DNA from: CAYZWU01 sp964482235
GTDB lineage: Bacteria > Planctomycetota > B15-G4 > CAYZWU01
Length of the DNA: 64,000 nucleotides
Direction: 5' to 3'
Assembly (NCBI GenBank): GCA_964482235.1
Contig: CAYZWU010000032.1
Location: 3,287-67,286, forward strand
The notes beneath the pieces are model-generated. The model saw only the letters and a program-made list of their open reading frames with translations. It was not told where the DNA came from and ran no database searches. Within the stretch, counting starts at the first letter, position 1; the number at the start of each line of letters is the position of its first letter. The position numbers and the translations under genes are program-made. Below, piece by piece: positions 1 to 8,494 of the stretch.

Positions 1-242
1 CTCACCGCCTGGGTGAAGACCACGCCCTGTTCCGCGAACCTGTCGAGAACAGGAGTGAGGACGGGATCCTCGTTCATGAAACCGAGCGCCTGGCCGCGCA
101 TCTGATCGGGGAAGACGAATACCAGGTTCGGCGGCTTCGATGGAGCTTCGCCGCTATCGAGGAGGCAGCCCGGACCGGCCAGCGCCGCCGCCGTTCCGGC
201 GGCCATGGACATCTTGATGAATCGGCGCCGGGTATTTTTCAT
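1..242 (-). CDS. Sulfatase, N-terminal part (runs off the window)
   Basis: Only the first 80 codons are present; the rest lies left of base 1. The protein starts MKNTRRRFIKMSM, a twin-arginine (Tat) signal with the RRxFIK pattern, then an Ala/Gly-rich hydrophobic stretch and a cysteine (ALAGPGC) that could be a poor lipobox. It continues PPNLVFVFPDQMRGQALG and later LTPVLDRFAEQGVVFTQAV, the standard opening of family S1 (formylglycine) sulfatases: first metal-binding Asp on strand 1, then the 'TPNLDRLAxxGVxFTxA' block. The catalytic Cys/Ser-x-Pro-x-Arg motif would be just outside. It is probably a periplasmic arylsulfatase acting on sulfated glycans. It is transcribed away from the HEAT gene at 502. 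Confidence 0.85.
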   Translation of the reverse strand, partial: MKNTRRRFIKMSMAAGTAAALAGPGCLLDSGEAPSKPPNLVFVFPDQMRGQALGFMNEDPVLTPVLDRFAEQGVVFTQAV

Positions 243-501
243 GAGTCAGGAGCTCCAGAGCCTCCGATAATCTGGAATAGACGCGATCGCACAATGCTTG
301 CTGTGAAACGGTCCGATCGGGCAAGGATACAGAAAAGAGCCGTCTCTTGGCAAGTGGCCCGGCACAAAAGACCCGCCCGCGGCTGCATCGGTTTTGCGGC
401 GGTCAGTTCGCCGGCGGTTACCTTTTCCCACTTGAAAGTCTATAAAACATGTCAGGCCTTTTCGCTGGCGACGATCTGGAAACCCGACTGGAGAGTCAGG
501 A

Positions 502-2433
502 ATGAATACCAAGACGAACAAACCCCCTATCATCTTCTGCGTCATCACGTTGCTGTCGCTCCTGTTCATGTCGCTGCTCGTTGTCACGGCAGAGAACGGC
601 ATGGCGCACGGCAATCCCGGCTACAATCCTCCATCTCCTCCCTATCCCGACGGTGGTGGTGGACAGGGCGGCGGACCGGGCGGAGGTCAGGGCGGAGGCC
701 CGTCAACACCCGGCAATGGAGGCGACACCGGTGCGCCCAGGCTCCCGGGAGCCTGCACCGGCCCGGCGACACCCACCACGGCTGGACCGACGACAGCCGG
801 ACCGTCCGGACCCGCCTCCGGCCCGAGAGGACCTGCGCGAGGCGCCGGATCCTTCACGAAAAAGTCGCGGCGAGTCGCGACAGCGGCAAACAGCTGGGAG
901 TACTGGTGGGCACGGAACCGCTATGAGTACATGGACTTTCCTGCAAGCGCATTCGAGGTCCGCGGCCCGACGACTCCCGTGGACGACCTCGATTTTTCCA
1001 GCAAGGCGGCCATGGAGAAGCTGCGGGGCCGCAGCATCGCCACCTTCCGCCTCTTCCTGGACGACAAGTCGGCGCGGATGAGGAAAGCGGCCCTGATCAG
1101 CCTGGGCAGACTCAACGATGTCCAGTCGCTGCCCAAGATCATCGAGAAGATGAAGGACACAAACCAGGCTGTCCGGTCGTCCGCCATCCTCGCTCTCGGC
1201 CTCGCCAGGGACGGCAAGGCCCGCTATACCCTTCTCAACATGGCGCGTGACACGAAGTACGCAGGCAAGCTGCTGGGCAAGGCCGAAACGTCGCCCTACA
1301 TGCGCGGCACGGCAGGCGTGCTCCTGGCCCTCACCGAATCGAAAGGGATCGGGCCGGTCAGAGGTGTTCTTCAGAACATCGCGGCGGACAAGTCGTGCAA
1401 CGACGAGGTCCGCGCCATGGCGCTCGAGGGCCTCGGGCTTCTCGGCGACGAGGACTCGGTCCGGTTCCTGTCGGAGTTCAGCCAGAAGAGCCGCACCGAC
1501 TATCGGCTTGTGAGCGCGGCCGTGACGGCGCTCAGCAAGACCGACGATCCGACGGCGCTGCCCGTTCTGCTGCAGCACCTTTCCTCGAGACAGATGGCGG
1601 TGCGGCAGTCCGCTGCCGTCGGTCTCGGCCGCATCGGCCAGAAGAACGGGAGAAGCAAGGCGATCCGGAGCCTGTATCGCTGCTTCAGCCAGTCGAGCGA
1701 TCCGTCGCTCAAGGGTTTCGCGCTCATCTCCATGGGCCAGATCGGTGGTCCCGACGCCATCGAGAAGCTGCGCCTCGTGGTGAAGCGGGGAACGTCGGCC
1801 GATCTTCCCTGGGCCTGCATCGGTCTCGGCCTCGCCCTCTCGAAGTCGATCGACAAGGAGATACCCGAGGACCTGATCACAACGCTGAAGAAAAGCCGCA
1901 ACCGCTCCACCCAGGGGGCCGCAGCCATCGCACTCGGGCTGGCCCGCTGCAATGAGGCGGTCAATGACCTTCTCGCCCTGCTGAAGGACGGCGACGAGCC
2001 TTATCTTCGCGGCTACTGCGCCATGGCGCTCGGCATGATCGGCGAGAAGAGAGCCCTGCCGCTTCTCAGAAAGGCCGTGCAGGAGGTCAACCTCCCCCAG
2101 GTCAACACCCAGGCAGCCATGGCGCTCGGCCTGATGCAGGACCACGATTCCATCTCCCGGCTGAAGGAGCTGCTCCTCGAGTCGCGGTCCGAGGCGTCAA
2201 AGGCCATGGCCGCAAGAAGCCTCGCCCTGGTGGGCAACCACGAGACGGCATCGAGCCTTCTCGACTTCATCAACACGACGCCTTCGGACGACGTGACGTA
2301 CAGATACACCATGGACCTGATTTCCAGGTTGATCATGGAGCAGAAGATTCCCTACTGCGACAGGGTGGCGTCTTTTTCCAACTACACCTGCGAATTTCCG
2401 ATCGTGACTTTTCTCCTTGATTTCGGTGTTTGA
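502..2433 (+). CDS. Secreted HEAT-repeat protein with Gly/Pro-rich linker
   Basis: 643 residues. An N-terminal hydrophobic segment (about residues 9-30) is a signal peptide or anchor. Residues about 38-120 are low complexity, rich in Gly, Pro, Thr and Ala (GGGGQGGGPGGGQGG pattern), likely a flexible linker. From about residue 170 to 620 the chain is helical HEAT/PBS-lyase-like repeats with the recurring pattern 'xRxxAaxaLGxxg' (for example KAALISLGRLND, RSSAILALGLARDG, AAVGLGRIGQ, GYCAMALGMIGEKRALPLL). Such repeats make superhelical protein-binding scaffolds; no enzyme motif is visible. Upstream, 243-501 has no clear gene. A strong bidirectional terminator follows the stop. Confidence 0.85.
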   Translation: MNTKTNKPPIIFCVITLLSLLFMSLLVVTAENGMAHGNPGYNPPSPPYPDGGGGQGGGPGGGQGGGPSTPGNGGDTGAPRLPGACTGPATPTTAGPTTAGPSGPASGPRGPARGAGSFTKKSRRVATAANSWEYWWARNRYEYMDFPASAFEVRGPTTPVDDLDFSSKAAMEKLRGRSIATFRLFLDDKSARMRKAALISLGRLNDVQSLPKIIEKMKDTNQAVRSSAILALGLARDGKARYTLLNMARDTKYAGKLLGKAETSPYMRGTAGVLLALTESKGIGPVRGVLQNIAADKSCNDEVRAMALEGLGLLGDEDSVRFLSEFSQKSRTDYRLVSAAVTALSKTDDPTALPVLLQHLSSRQMAVRQSAAVGLGRIGQKNGRSKAIRSLYRCFSQSSDPSLKGFALISMGQIGGPDAIEKLRLVVKRGTSADLPWACIGLGLALSKSIDKEIPEDLITTLKKSRNRSTQGAAAIALGLARCNEAVNDLLALLKDGDEPYLRGYCAMALGMIGEKRALPLLRKAVQEVNLPQVNTQAAMALGLMQDHDSISRLKELLLESRSEASKAMAARSLALVGNHETASSLLDFINTTPSDDVTYRYTMDLISRLIMEQKIPYCDRVASFSNYTCEFPIVTFLLDFGV

Positions 2434-2470
2434 GTCATCATCCAGCTAGGAAGGGCGATGCCCTGCGCAG

Positions 2471-2508
2471 AAAAACCGGCGCCGTGACATACGGCGCCGG
2501 TTTTTTTT
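2471..2508. terminator. Bidirectional Rho-independent terminator
   Basis: A GC-rich perfect stem (ccggcgccgt/acggcgccgg) with a 4-base loop is flanked by A5 on the left and T8 on the right. It lies between the convergent HEAT gene and the S9 peptidase and can serve both. Confidence 0.9.
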
Positions 2509-2535
2509 GTGGTTCTCAACCCGATCCCGCTCGCT

Positions 2536-4575
2536 CTACGAGCCCTCAGACCCCTCGATCAGATGCCTCCGGAAGAACTCCCACTGGGTATCGTTGCCGC
2601 CCGTGCCGTGGCCGGCCGTGGGAAAGAAACGGCTCTCGTACTTCTTCCCCGCCCTGTCGAGAGCGTGAATCAGCTGCCACGCGTTGTTGGGATGAACGTT
2701 GTCGTCGAGCAGACCGTGCATGATCAGCATCTTGCCCGAGAAGTTCTCCGCGTGCGTCGCGCAGGCTCCCAGGCGATAGCCCTCGGGATTGTCCTGAGGC
2801 AGGTTCATGTACCGCTCCGTGTAGATGGAGTCGTACTGGCGCCAGTCCGTCACCGCCGACCGCACCGCTGCTGCCTGGAAGACGTCGGGGTGCCTCACGA
2901 TCCCGATGGCGGCCATGAAGCCGCCGTAGGAATGACCGTAGATGCCCACCCGCTCGCCGTCCACGTAGGGCCTCTGCCTGAGATAGCGCACGCCGTCGGC
3001 CTGGTCCAGGATATCGATCGTGCCGAGCTTGCCGTAGACCGCGCCCATGAACGCCTTGCCGCGGCCCGATGTGCCGCGGTTGTCGATCCTCGCGACCAGG
3101 TAGCCTCGGCTCGTGTCCCGCGCACCGTTCTGATAGGTGTTTCGGACGGCGCGCGATCCCGGCCCGCCGTACACCGGAACGATGAGGGGATACTTCTTCG
3201 ATGGATCGAAATCCTTCGGCTTGTGAAGAACCCCGAAAAGATCGGTGACTCCGTCGCTCGCCTTGAAGGTGAAGATCTCGGAAAGGTTCTTCTCGACGCG
3301 CGGCCCTTCGGCCAGGACGCGGATCAGCTTGCCCTCGGTGCCGAAGAGCGCCGTGGACGGCGGCGTTTCCACGTTCTCGTACTGGGCCGTGAAATGCTTC
3401 AGGTCGGGAGAGATGACGAAGCGCGAGTAGTGGAAGGAATCGGGCGTGATGCGCTTCTGCCCCGTACCGTCGAGGCGGACTTTGTGAAGCTGGGTGCAAA
3501 GCACGTGGTCGTCGCTGCAGGCGGTGTAGAACAGCCAGCCGTTCTCCTCGTCCACCTTCACGATGCTGACCGCCGGGTACTCCCCTCGAGTGAGGGTGGC
3601 GATCAGCCGCCCGTCAAGGTGGCGCAGCTCGTACTGCTTCCACCCCGTCTTCTCCGTCTCCCAGATGAACCGCTTCCCGTCCGCGAGATACCGCATCAGC
3701 GGGGTGTTGCTCTGCCACGTCTCCTGGATTTCCGTGACAACGATTCGCGTCTTTCCCGTGGCGAAATCGAGAGCCAGCACATCGAGCCGTTTCTGGCGGC
3801 GGTCCGTGCGGTTGATGAGAAGCTCTTCCCCGTATGGTGAGCGGCGAATGTTGAAGAGGTAATGGTCCTTCGAACCCGTATCCACGCCCGTCGTTTTTCC
3901 AGTCTCGAGATCGTACATCTTGAGCGAGACGGCGGGATTGGGCGCGCCCGCTTTCGTGTAGCCCTCGGTGAGCAGGACGGTGTTGTAGCCCGTGAGCCCG
4001 GACGTGAGGTAGAAATCCAGGACCTCGCTTTCGTCGAACTCGTAGAAAATCAGCTTCTTCGAGTCCTTGGACCACCACATCCCGTGCCTGACCCTGAGCT
4101 CCTCGCCGTAGACCCAGTTCGCCGTGCCGTATCGGTACTTCCTGTTGCCGTCCGTGGTGACCTCTTTCGTCTCCCCCGTGGCCATGTTCTCGAGCACCAC
4201 GTTCCACTCCCGGCAATGGGCTATCCAAGCCTCGTCCGGGGACGGCGCTCTCATGTACTGTCTGCCCCGACCCGGTCTCGGGCGGCCTCTCTCTCCGGCC
4301 CACGTCCTGGTCCGGTTGTCGAACCGCGACCTCCGCCTTCCCCCGCCGTCCGCGGCCGATTCCATTCGCTCGATCTTCTGCGAGTCCAGGTCGAGGCGGA
4401 CGCGCGATCCCTTGTTCGTGAAGGAGAGACCGTCGCCGTCCTCATCCCATTCGACGCGGGAGATCCTCCCTTTTTCCAGATCGGGGTTTTCCTGTGCGGC
4501 CGCGCTCGGGGTATCGAGCCATGACACGGCTGCGGCGATGATCCAGACTCCGGTGATCCAGACAGCTCTTTTCAT
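2536..4575 (-). CDS. S9 family peptidase (dipeptidyl peptidase IV-like)
   Basis: 679 residues from the ATG at 4575, chosen because GAGGAG lies six bases upstream and the protein then begins with a signal peptide (MKRAVWITGVWII...SAAAQ). The N-terminal two thirds form the DPP4 beta-propeller. The C-terminal third is an alpha/beta hydrolase with the nucleophile motif GHSYGGF (Ser549), Asp624 in HGLLDDNVHPNN and His656 in TAGHGTGG, the complete triad of family S9B. DPP4-type enzymes release X-Pro dipeptides from peptide N termini. Residues about 75-110 carry an Arg-rich low-complexity stretch unlike the rest. A second, distant S9 enzyme lies at 8495. Likely periplasmic. Confidence 0.93.
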   Translation of the reverse strand: MKRAVWITGVWIIAAAVSWLDTPSAAAQENPDLEKGRISRVEWDEDGDGLSFTNKGSRVRLDLDSQKIERMESAADGGGRRRSRFDNRTRTWAGERGRPRPGRGRQYMRAPSPDEAWIAHCREWNVVLENMATGETKEVTTDGNRKYRYGTANWVYGEELRVRHGMWWSKDSKKLIFYEFDESEVLDFYLTSGLTGYNTVLLTEGYTKAGAPNPAVSLKMYDLETGKTTGVDTGSKDHYLFNIRRSPYGEELLINRTDRRQKRLDVLALDFATGKTRIVVTEIQETWQSNTPLMRYLADGKRFIWETEKTGWKQYELRHLDGRLIATLTRGEYPAVSIVKVDEENGWLFYTACSDDHVLCTQLHKVRLDGTGQKRITPDSFHYSRFVISPDLKHFTAQYENVETPPSTALFGTEGKLIRVLAEGPRVEKNLSEIFTFKASDGVTDLFGVLHKPKDFDPSKKYPLIVPVYGGPGSRAVRNTYQNGARDTSRGYLVARIDNRGTSGRGKAFMGAVYGKLGTIDILDQADGVRYLRQRPYVDGERVGIYGHSYGGFMAAIGIVRHPDVFQAAAVRSAVTDWRQYDSIYTERYMNLPQDNPEGYRLGACATHAENFSGKMLIMHGLLDDNVHPNNAWQLIHALDRAGKKYESRFFPTAGHGTGGNDTQWEFFRRHLIEGSEGS

Positions 4576-4893
4576 GGTACTCCTCGTCTCGATTCGTTCG
4601 CGGGTGCCGAGTTTCGGGACTTGCGCTGCAGTACGGCGCATCGCAAAGCTGAAGCGGGCGATCAGATCCAGCCGGATATTCTACCTACTCCTCTCCTCGA
4701 ATTCGAACTTCCTGCCGCGGAACGACGATCCGGTTTTAGGCTCCCCAAAAAAAATACGATTTTCCCGTTCCCCCATTCGAGACAAAGGTCGCCTCTCCCT
4801 GCGAAGGGCGGCAGTTCCTTTTGCCCTTCTTCCGCTTGCCCGAGCTCAGCGGAACGACTCCGTCACGAAACAAGAAAAGAAAGAGAGGACAAG
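4576..4893. other. Divergent intergenic region, 318 bp
   Basis: Lies between the S9 peptidase and the BNR protein, so it must hold both promoters. It contains an A8 run near 4747 and AT-richer patches, but I cannot assign a clear -35/-10 pair, operator or RNA structure. Confidence 0.5.
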
Positions 4894-6777
4894 ATGTACA
4901 AGTCAAGAAACATGGTCATTGCAGTGATTCTCCTGATCATCTCCTCGGTCGCGGCCCAGGCGGCCTGGGCTGACGCCTTGGAAGAGCAGGACAGGAGGGA
5001 CAGGCTCGACTCCCGGCCGGCGGGGCAGATGCAGGATGTTCGACTGACCGGCGCCGACGAATCCCGAGGCAAGGCCTACTGCGTCCCGGCTCCTCTTTCC
5101 GACCGGAAGGCGGCTCTCATCGAGGAGCTGAAGCAGGCGCGGAATTCGGACGACCAGGAGCGTATCGACCGGATCATGTCCGAGCTCACCGACGGGAGCG
5201 GCAGGACCTCCGGCAAGCCGGCCGTTCATCATCCCGATATCGTGTTCGCCTCCCCGCGCTCGGGCGGCGCCCCCGATCCCCTCTACGGTGACGATGTTCT
5301 CGTCCTCGACGATGTGGACTGGGAAGGCAATCCCGACATGGTGAGCTCTGCATCGGGGACCTTCTACATCTCCGTGGAAAGCAAGACCGACTACGGCCAC
5401 TTCACCTACAAGTCCGACGACGGCGGACAGACCTGGCAGCCTTTCTTCTGCTGCACAGGCGGAATCTACGACATGGCAGGATGCTCCATTACCGTCCCGG
5501 AGTATGCCGAGGACTATCTCTACCTGGTCTACCAGTTCGGCAACAAGATCCAGGTGGCGATCGTCGACATCGTGAACCACACCTTCAACTTCTACGACGT
5601 TTTCGAGAACGTCACCTTCGACGTGGGCCGGCCGCGCATCGTGACGGACAACCACGACTACTCGTCCTATTATGTCTACGTGACCTTCGTTTCCGAGACG
5701 CTGCTGAAGAGCGGCGGCGACGGCTACGAGGTCCTCTTCTCCCGGTCCACGGACAAGGGAGTCACCTGGGGCGGCCTCCAGAACATCTACATGCCCGACT
5801 TCGGCGACCCGATATCGCGCCCCGACATCGCCTACAGCGACGGGAACCTCTACGTCGTCTACGATGCCGAGGAGAGGGGCTCGTCCACGGAGCTGGACGT
5901 CTACATGAGGCGCAGCACCGATTTCGGACTGAACTGGGACAGCGCGGTGAACCTGTCCGACGCGACGTCGTACGACTGCTTCGACCCGCGCGTCGCGGCG
6001 ATCCACGACAGCGACGAGGTCGTCGCGGTCTACACCAAGGACTGGGTCTCGGACACCGACGTCTACTACGGCTTCAGCCTGGACCAGGGAAGCACCTGGG
6101 ATACGAACAACGCCCTGGCCGGCAGCACGACCAACGACGAGGAGCGGCCGGACATCGACGTTTCGCCCTCGCTGGGCCATTTCCACGTGGTCTACTGGAT
6201 GGATTACGACATCTGCCACGAGTACGCGAGCTACAGCTCGCCCGACAGCTTCACGGGGCTGGAAGCGATCAACGACACCAACCAGGCCAGCCGCGTCTAC
6301 TACCCGCCCACCGTTGCGGTCGACTGGACGTCGGGCGAAGCCGGAGTCGCCTGGTCCGACTTCAGGGATCCCGACTATGCGATCTACTTCGACCGCGCGG
6401 ACTGGACTGCCTTCCAGGAACCGATTCCCGACGTCAAGGCGAACGGTAGCGACGTCCCGCTCATCGTCTCCACCACCGAGACGGTCTCGATCACCGCCTC
6501 GATGGATCCCGGCAACATGGTGAACGATCCTGTCGACTGGTGGGTCAACGTCGAGCTTGACAGCACCATCAACTACTGGTGGATCTATCCGGGCCGCTGG
6601 ACGATCTCCACCACTCCCGTCAGGGCCGCGGCCGCCCCGCTGATGTCCCTGAGCAACCACCTGATCTACAAGGGGACGCTGCCGGCCGGGTCCTACGTGA
6701 TCACCTTTGCCGTTGACGACCAGAACAACATCTACGAAGGCACCTACTCGGATACCGTGAACGTGACCTCTCTTTGA
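4894..6777 (+). CDS. Secreted BNR/Asp-box (sialidase-fold) protein
   Basis: 627 residues from the ATG at 4894, preceded by AGAGAGG and giving a clean signal peptide (MYKSRNMVIAVILLI...AQAAWA). At least four Asp-box (BNR) motifs of the S-x-D-x-G-x-x-W type are visible: SDDGGQTW, STDKGVTW, STDFGLNW and LDQGSTW, spaced as blades of a six-bladed propeller. The C-terminal roughly 130 residues (DVKANGSDVPLIV...) resemble a beta-sandwich domain often found in secreted proteins of this kind. The sialidase FRIP motif and arginine triad are not evident, so binding or another hydrolase role is as likely as neuraminidase. An acidic, charged segment (about residues 29-110) follows the signal peptide. Confidence 0.8.
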   Translation: MYKSRNMVIAVILLIISSVAAQAAWADALEEQDRRDRLDSRPAGQMQDVRLTGADESRGKAYCVPAPLSDRKAALIEELKQARNSDDQERIDRIMSELTDGSGRTSGKPAVHHPDIVFASPRSGGAPDPLYGDDVLVLDDVDWEGNPDMVSSASGTFYISVESKTDYGHFTYKSDDGGQTWQPFFCCTGGIYDMAGCSITVPEYAEDYLYLVYQFGNKIQVAIVDIVNHTFNFYDVFENVTFDVGRPRIVTDNHDYSSYYVYVTFVSETLLKSGGDGYEVLFSRSTDKGVTWGGLQNIYMPDFGDPISRPDIAYSDGNLYVVYDAEERGSSTELDVYMRRSTDFGLNWDSAVNLSDATSYDCFDPRVAAIHDSDEVVAVYTKDWVSDTDVYYGFSLDQGSTWDTNNALAGSTTNDEERPDIDVSPSLGHFHVVYWMDYDICHEYASYSSPDSFTGLEAINDTNQASRVYYPPTVAVDWTSGEAGVAWSDFRDPDYAIYFDRADWTAFQEPIPDVKANGSDVPLIVSTTETVSITASMDPGNMVNDPVDWWVNVELDSTINYWWIYPGRWTISTTPVRAAAAPLMSLSNHLIYKGTLPAGSYVITFAVDDQNNIYEGTYSDTVNVTSL

Positions 6778-6798
6778 TCCCTACATCCATGGACAATC

Positions 6799-6846
6799 GA
6801 AGATCCCCCCGCAAAACGAGTCCTGCGGGGGGATCTTCCTTTTTTC
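6799..6846 (+). terminator. Rho-independent terminator after the BNR gene
   Basis: A long stem (gaagatccccccgca / tgcggggggatcttc) with a short loop is followed by a T-rich run at 6839-6845, about 25 bases after the BNR stop. Confidence 0.9.
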
Positions 6847-6920
6847 CGGGCGGGCCTGTTTTCGAATTGATATCATCCCCCCGAGCTCCATCCCGACCTC
6901 GCTACCCGGAAGGCGGCTTC

Positions 6921-8471
6921 ATGAAGAGTGTCAGCATCCTGAACGATGTTCTCGGTCCGGTGATGCGCGGCCCGTCGAGCTCTCACACGGCCGCGTCGTA
7001 CCATCTTGCCGCCCTCCTCGGTTCCCTCTTCGACGATGAGATCGAGGAAGCCCGGTTCACCTTCGACAGCAAAGGCTCCTACGGAGAGGTCTATCGCCAG
7101 CAAGGGGCGGACCTGGCATTCGCCATGGGATTCCTCGGCTGGCCGATAACGGATTCCCGCTTTCCCCGCGCTCTCGAACTGGCCGCCGCCGAGGGGATCA
7201 AGCTCCGCTTTGCCGTCGAGAGCCTCCAGTCCGCAGACCATCCCAACGTGGTGGCGATCTCGCTCCGGGGGCGGAAGGGACGGAAGCTCGAGGCCGTGGG
7301 CTGCTCCACCGGCGGCGGCGGCGTGGAGATCAGATCGCTGCAGGGATGGCCCGTGCAGCTCACGGGTAAGAGCCACGAGATCGCCGTGGAAGGCGACTGT
7401 CCCTCGGAAGAGGCGGCCCGGCGCATCCTCCTGGCCGGCGACGAGGCAGCCGAGGAAGCGGTGCGGCATTGCCGGGGAGAAAGGTTCTTCTGTTCCATCC
7501 GGCGGCGGACGCCGCTGTCGAGCGAACAGGCGGCGAAGCTCGAGTCGCTGCCCGGCCTCTCCAGGCTGTGGATCGGAGCACCGGTCTTTCGCGTCAAGCA
7601 GGGCCCCCCTCTCTTCGCCGGCGCCGAGGAGATGATCGCCGCGGCCGAGAGGGAGGAGGACTCCCTCGGACGGACGGCCCTGCGTCACGAATCGAGCCTT
7701 CTCGGCCTGTCCGCCGACGCGGTGCTGGCCGAGATCGAGGAGCGGATAGGCATCATGCGCGCCGCCGTTCACGACGGTCTCGGCAGCGACCTTGCGCCCA
7801 TGCAGCTCCTCCAGCACAGGGCTGCCGACATCTTCGCCGCCGAGGCTGCGGGAAAAACGGCCGTCGGCGGCCTGCACACGCGCGCCGCGGCCAGAGCGCT
7901 GGCCGCCATGCAGGTGAACTGCGGCATGGGTGTGGTCTGCTCCGCGCCCACGGCCGGCTCGGCCGGCGTGCTGCCCGCCGTCCTGACCACGCTGATCGAG
8001 GAGAAGAAGGCGTCCGACGAGGCGATCGCCCGGGCCCTCCTGGCTGCCGGCGCCATCGGGGTGATCGTTGCGGAGAGAGCGACCTTTGCGGCGGAAACAG
8101 CCGGCTGCCAGGTCGAGATCGGCGCTGCGGGTGCGATGGCGGCCGCCGCGGTGGTCGACTTTGCGCAGGGAACGGCGGCCCAGGCCGCAGACGCTGCCGC
8201 GATCTCCTTCCAGAACACCATGGGCTCGGTGTGCGACCTGGTGCAGGGCATCGTGGAGATACCGTGCCACACCCGCAACGCCGCCGCCGCATCGTCGGCC
8301 TTCGTCTGCGCCGACATGATCCTGGGCGGCTACGAGAATCCCATCCCCCTGGACGACACGATCGACGCGGTCTTTGCCGTGGGCAAGGCCCTTCCCCGGG
8401 AGCTGAAGGTCACTGCGCTGGGCGGGCTGGCGGCCACGCCCTCGGCCAGAAGGTTGAAACGGTTGAGATGA
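6921..8471 (+). CDS. sdaA: L-serine ammonia-lyase, iron-sulfur dependent (fused beta-alpha)
   Basis: 516 residues from the ATG at 6921; the upstream in-frame extension runs through the preceding terminator and is rejected. The enzyme deaminates L-serine to pyruvate and ammonia. The N-terminal beta domain has the signature GPVMRGPSSSHTAAS (about residues 12-26). The C-terminal alpha domain has CGMGVVCSAPTAGSAG and the [4Fe-4S] ligands Cys396, Cys438 and Cys449, whose 42- and 11-residue spacing matches the known type-2 serine dehydratases. Beta and alpha halves are fused in one chain as in E. coli SdaA. The gene lies 23 bases upstream of an S9 peptidase on the same strand, so peptide breakdown and serine catabolism may be co-transcribed. 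Confidence 0.93.
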   Translation: MKSVSILNDVLGPVMRGPSSSHTAASYHLAALLGSLFDDEIEEARFTFDSKGSYGEVYRQQGADLAFAMGFLGWPITDSRFPRALELAAAEGIKLRFAVESLQSADHPNVVAISLRGRKGRKLEAVGCSTGGGGVEIRSLQGWPVQLTGKSHEIAVEGDCPSEEAARRILLAGDEAAEEAVRHCRGERFFCSIRRRTPLSSEQAAKLESLPGLSRLWIGAPVFRVKQGPPLFAGAEEMIAAAEREEDSLGRTALRHESSLLGLSADAVLAEIEERIGIMRAAVHDGLGSDLAPMQLLQHRAADIFAAEAAGKTAVGGLHTRAAARALAAMQVNCGMGVVCSAPTAGSAGVLPAVLTTLIEEKKASDEAIARALLAAGAIGVIVAERATFAAETAGCQVEIGAAGAMAAAAVVDFAQGTAAQAADAAAISFQNTMGSVCDLVQGIVEIPCHTRNAAAASSAFVCADMILGGYENPIPLDDTIDAVFAVGKALPRELKVTALGGLAATPSARRLKRLR

Positions 8472-8494
8472 CCTTTGCTCAATAAGAAGGTGAC

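Noticed and set aside
4621..4893. N-terminal extension of the BNR protein by 91 codons
   Set aside because: The extension is low-quality sequence without a signal; the RBS and signal peptide both point to 4894.
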